DNA of 16,085 nt from Bacteroidales bacterium (GTDB lineage Bacteria; Bacteroidota; Bacteroidia; Bacteroidales; JAADGE01), in NCBI GenBank assembly GCA_024762915.1, contig JANTGL010000028.1, forward strand, positions 1-16,085. Reading direction: 5' to 3'. The position numbers and the translations under genes are program-made. Position 1 is the stretch's first letter. Each line of letters begins with the position of its first letter. The notes below the pieces were generated by a model. It did not search any database and was not told where the DNA came from. It was given only the letters and a program-made list of their open reading frames with translations. Below are positions 14,889-16,085 of this stretch, in pieces.

Positions 14889-15050
14889 GTTTAATGTTTA
14901 TTTGTTTAAATGTTTAATGTTTAGATGTTTAATGTTTATTTGTTTAAATGTTTAATTGTTTAATGTTTTTTTGTTTAATTATTTCATCATCTAATCAACA
15001 CATCATCTATTCAACACATCATCTAATCATCTAATCAACACATCATCTAA
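14889..15050. repeat. Tandem low-complexity repeats in the hypA-hypB spacer
   Basis: Two repeat families lie back to back in the 189-nt gap between hypA and hypB. A 30-nt block starting GTTTAATGTTTATTTG occurs identically at 14889-14918 and 14927-14956 (period 38), itself made of shorter GTTTAATG/GTTTAAAT words that continue to about 14978. Next come about four units of a 16-nt repeat CATCATCTAATCAACA (14985-15000, 15001-15016 with one change, 15017-15040 with an 8-nt insertion, and a degraded copy from 15041). No ORF spans them. This kind of sequence is prone to slippage, so length may differ between strains. Confidence 0.85.
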
Positions 15051-15062
15051 TCAGCTAATTAA

Positions 15063-15404
15063 TTAATCAACCAATATCGACTTAACTTTCATTTCTTTTC
15101 CCTGAATAATCTTAGTTTTATACGAACCGCATTCCGAACATAAAGTATACACATTATCCGTTTCAAATTGATATCCGCAATCTTCGCATAATGATTTTGC
15201 CTGAATGATATTAATTTTAATTTCGGCATTTTTCAACATCGTTTTCGGTTTAATACACTCAAAAGCAAAGTTTAACGCATCAAGTTCAATTCCCGAAACT
15301 GTTCCGATATCCAATTCAAGTTCCGAAATCACCTCTGCATCGGCTTTTCTTGCTTCTTTTTCTGCAATATCAACGATGCTTGCTACAATTGACATTTCAT
15401 GCAT
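15063..15404 (-). CDS. hypA: Hydrogenase/urease nickel incorporation protein HypA
   Basis: A 113-residue nickel metallochaperone that works with HypB. The invariant N-terminus MHEMS supplies the nickel ligand His2 with Glu3, which also confirms the start at 15404. A zinc-binding domain has two CxxC pairs, Cys73/Cys76 (CEDC) and Cys89/Cys92 (CSEC), holding structural zinc. The conserved GTVSGIELDALNFAFE region (34-49) is intact, and length is standard. It is the first gene of a hypA-hypB transcription unit. The upstream side has an inverted repeat ATCCGGA-N20-TCCGGAT (15448-15481) that could be regulatory; it does not match the NikR operator as known in E. coli. Confidence 0.97.
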   Translation of the reverse strand: MHEMSIVASIVDIAEKEARKADAEVISELELDIGTVSGIELDALNFAFECIKPKTMLKNAEIKINIIQAKSLCEDCGYQFETDNVYTLCSECGSYKTKIIQGKEMKVKSILVD

Positions 15405-15447
15405 TCCGTATTCTTTTTTTTAATACTGCAAACTTGCAAAGAAACAA

Positions 15448-15481
15448 ATCCGGAAACAATGATATATGTCAGTATCCGGAT
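15448..15481. promoter_or_regulatory. Inverted repeat upstream of hypA
   Basis: ATCCGGA (15448-15454) and TCCGGAT (15475-15481) are perfect reverse complements separated by 20 nt, ending 44 nt before the hypA start. On the plus strand the repeat is followed by a T-rich run, so it could be a terminator for an unseen plus-strand transcript or an operator for hypAB. No plus-strand gene ends nearby. Confidence 0.4.
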
Positions 15482-15565
15482 ATTTTTTTATAATTGTTTA
15501 ATTTCGAAAATCATCATTTCATTTTGGGGTTTTAAAAAAGCGTTCGTTGGTATAAGGTCGTTTTT

Positions 15566-15656
15566 TTAACCGCAAGGTCCGCAAAGTATGACTCAAAGGT
15601 CACAATGATTTTTTAGGTGTCACTTTGTGCACTCACAGTAATCTTAGTGCAAAGAA
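15566..15656. repeat. Degenerate CGCAAAG-type dispersed repeat
   Basis: This stretch contains AACCGCAAGGTCCGCAAAG, then CTCAAAGGTCACAATGA, and on the far side GTGTCACTTTGTGCACTC and TTAGTGCAAAG. As far as I recall, runs of this AACCGCAAAG/CACTTTGTG kind recur between genes in Bacteroidota genomes. The two halves are imperfect complements, and no ORF is present. Confidence 0.4.
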
Positions 15657-15670
15657 AAATAATTAAAAAC

Positions 15671-15763
15671 TTTTGGATAATTTATTTAAAAATAATACAT
15701 TAGAAGCTTGAAAATGTGTTGTCGGTATAATCGAAATAACGGTAATGTTGTTATACAGTTGTT
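15671..15763 (+). repeat. Leader repeat, copy 2 (right end)
   Basis: Ungapped match to the minus strand of 1034-1126 (about 71 of 93 identities by eye). It is followed by AT-rich sequence with no inverted-repeat arm like the one in copy 1 (the TTGCCACC part is replaced by TTTTAGGG). In this copy GTATAA (15725-15730) and TTATAC (15751-15756) can form a 6-bp stem. Confidence 0.7.
15672..15703 (+). promoter_or_regulatory. Promoter-like elements in leader copy 2
   Basis: TTTG (15672-15675), a 20-nt spacer and TACATTAG (15696-15703), one mismatch from TAnnTTTG. Spacing is identical to copy 1. Transcription would run rightwards towards the partial ORF. Confidence 0.45.
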
Positions 15764-15914
15764 TTAGGGTATAAAGGATAAAAATGATTAGAGTTATACT
15801 ATTTAAAGTCATATACAATCTGATTTGACAGATAACATCAAATGTGATGATATGAAGTTAGAAAGACCAAATACAATATTAAACCTGTACTATTAATTCA
15901 ATTATTTTTTTATA

Positions 15915-16085
15915 GTGGCTAAAAAAAGAACATTAAGTATTATATTAATAGTTATTGCAGTGATTTTATCATTGATTATTATAACAAATTTACCACAAAT
16001 AATATCATTGGGAATTAAAAGTTTTTCTTGTTTGTTTGTTGATTCAGACCCATACGAATGCACAAAAATTATTACTAAGTTTATA
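15915..16085 (+). CDS. Partial membrane or exported protein ORF, cut by the window end
   Basis: An open frame of 57 codons runs from a GTG at 15915 to the window edge without a stop. An in-frame TAA at 15894 limits upstream extension. The N-terminus has positive charge (AKKRT) and a hydrophobic helix (about residues 7-25, rich in Ile, Leu and Val), then a more polar part with two Cys, SFSCLFVDSDPYECT. This suggests a signal anchor or uncleaved membrane segment. There is no Shine-Dalgarno. The GTG lies 151 nt after leader copy 2; an earlier ATG at 15784 opens only a 14-codon ORF. I do not recognise the family and the true start is uncertain. Confidence 0.4.
   Translation, partial: MAKKRTLSIILIVIAVILSLIIITNLPQIISLGIKSFSCLFVDSDPYECTKIITKFI

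Larger units (their letters stand above)
15405..15914. other. Long intergenic region right of hypA
   Basis: About 510 nt without a convincing complete gene. It holds, in order, the inverted repeat upstream of hypA, a degenerate dispersed repeat, leader copy 2, and AT-rich sequence with two tiny ORFs (15784-15828 and 15852-15896, 14 codons each) that have no supporting features. Confidence 0.6.

Noticed and set aside
14985..15050. Possible CRISPR-like array (CATCATCTAATCAACA units)
   Set aside because: The units are contiguous without unique spacers and degrade into one another, so this is a simple tandem repeat; no cas gene is present.
15784..15828. 14-codon ORF directly after leader copy 2 as a leader peptide
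   Set aside because: No ribosome-binding signal, no regulatory codon run, and no conservation with copy 1, where the TPR gene itself starts at this distance.

Overview
The window looks like a chromosomal segment of an AT-rich member of the Bacteroidota (probably class Bacteroidia). Evidence: several upstream regions carry the phylum's promoter elements (TTTG-like -33, about 20 nt, TAnnTTTG -7); most genes lack a Shine-Dalgarno sequence; the outer-membrane barrel ends in Phe; and there is a gene of the Bacteroidia-type DUF4924 family. The species cannot be named from the sequence.

Layout, left to right. (1) 1-1313: a secreted TPR protein gene (minus) bounded by a 16-bp inverted repeat and preceded by a promoter-bearing leader. 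That leader recurs at the far right end of the window. (2) 1314-3534: a single-POTRA BamA-like barrel protein and a family 2 glycosyltransferase, both minus. (3) 3677-4675: an ApbE flavin transferase lipoprotein (plus), then a 145-nt nested palindrome, then a small secreted protein of unknown function (minus) with an unusually perfect Shine-Dalgarno. (4) 5555-7737: a minus-strand operon of ECF sigma factor, membrane anti-sigma-like protein and a secreted DUF4097-like beta-repeat protein, closed by a clear terminator. (5) 7854-10331: a minus-strand operon of a receiver-domain adenylyl cyclase and a NamZ-type (DUF1343) exo-muramidase lipoprotein. (6) 10465-12545: a plus-strand operon of prfB (release factor 2, with the programmed +1 frameshift intact), a SAM methyltransferase and an ArsC/Spx-family thioredoxin-fold protein, followed by a separate DUF4924 gene. 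(7) 13316-15404: a SanA-type DUF218 protein and the nickel-insertion pair hypA-hypB (minus). hypA and hypB are separated by a tandem-repeat spacer. (8) 15405-16085: a mostly non-coding stretch with a degraded dispersed repeat, the second copy of the leader, and the start of a small membrane-protein ORF cut by the window edge.

Most genes are recognisable core or envelope functions. Strongest observation: an ungapped match of about 93 nt (71 identities by hand count) between the upstream regions of the two outermost genes. It includes a phased promoter, and the left copy ends in an inverted repeat whose partner begins at the gene's stop codon. This suggests a promoter-carrying, single-gene cassette type of accessory element. 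Second: prfB relies on an internal Shine-Dalgarno-like sequence for frameshifting, and one small gene has a consensus Shine-Dalgarno, in a lineage that otherwise rarely uses this interaction.
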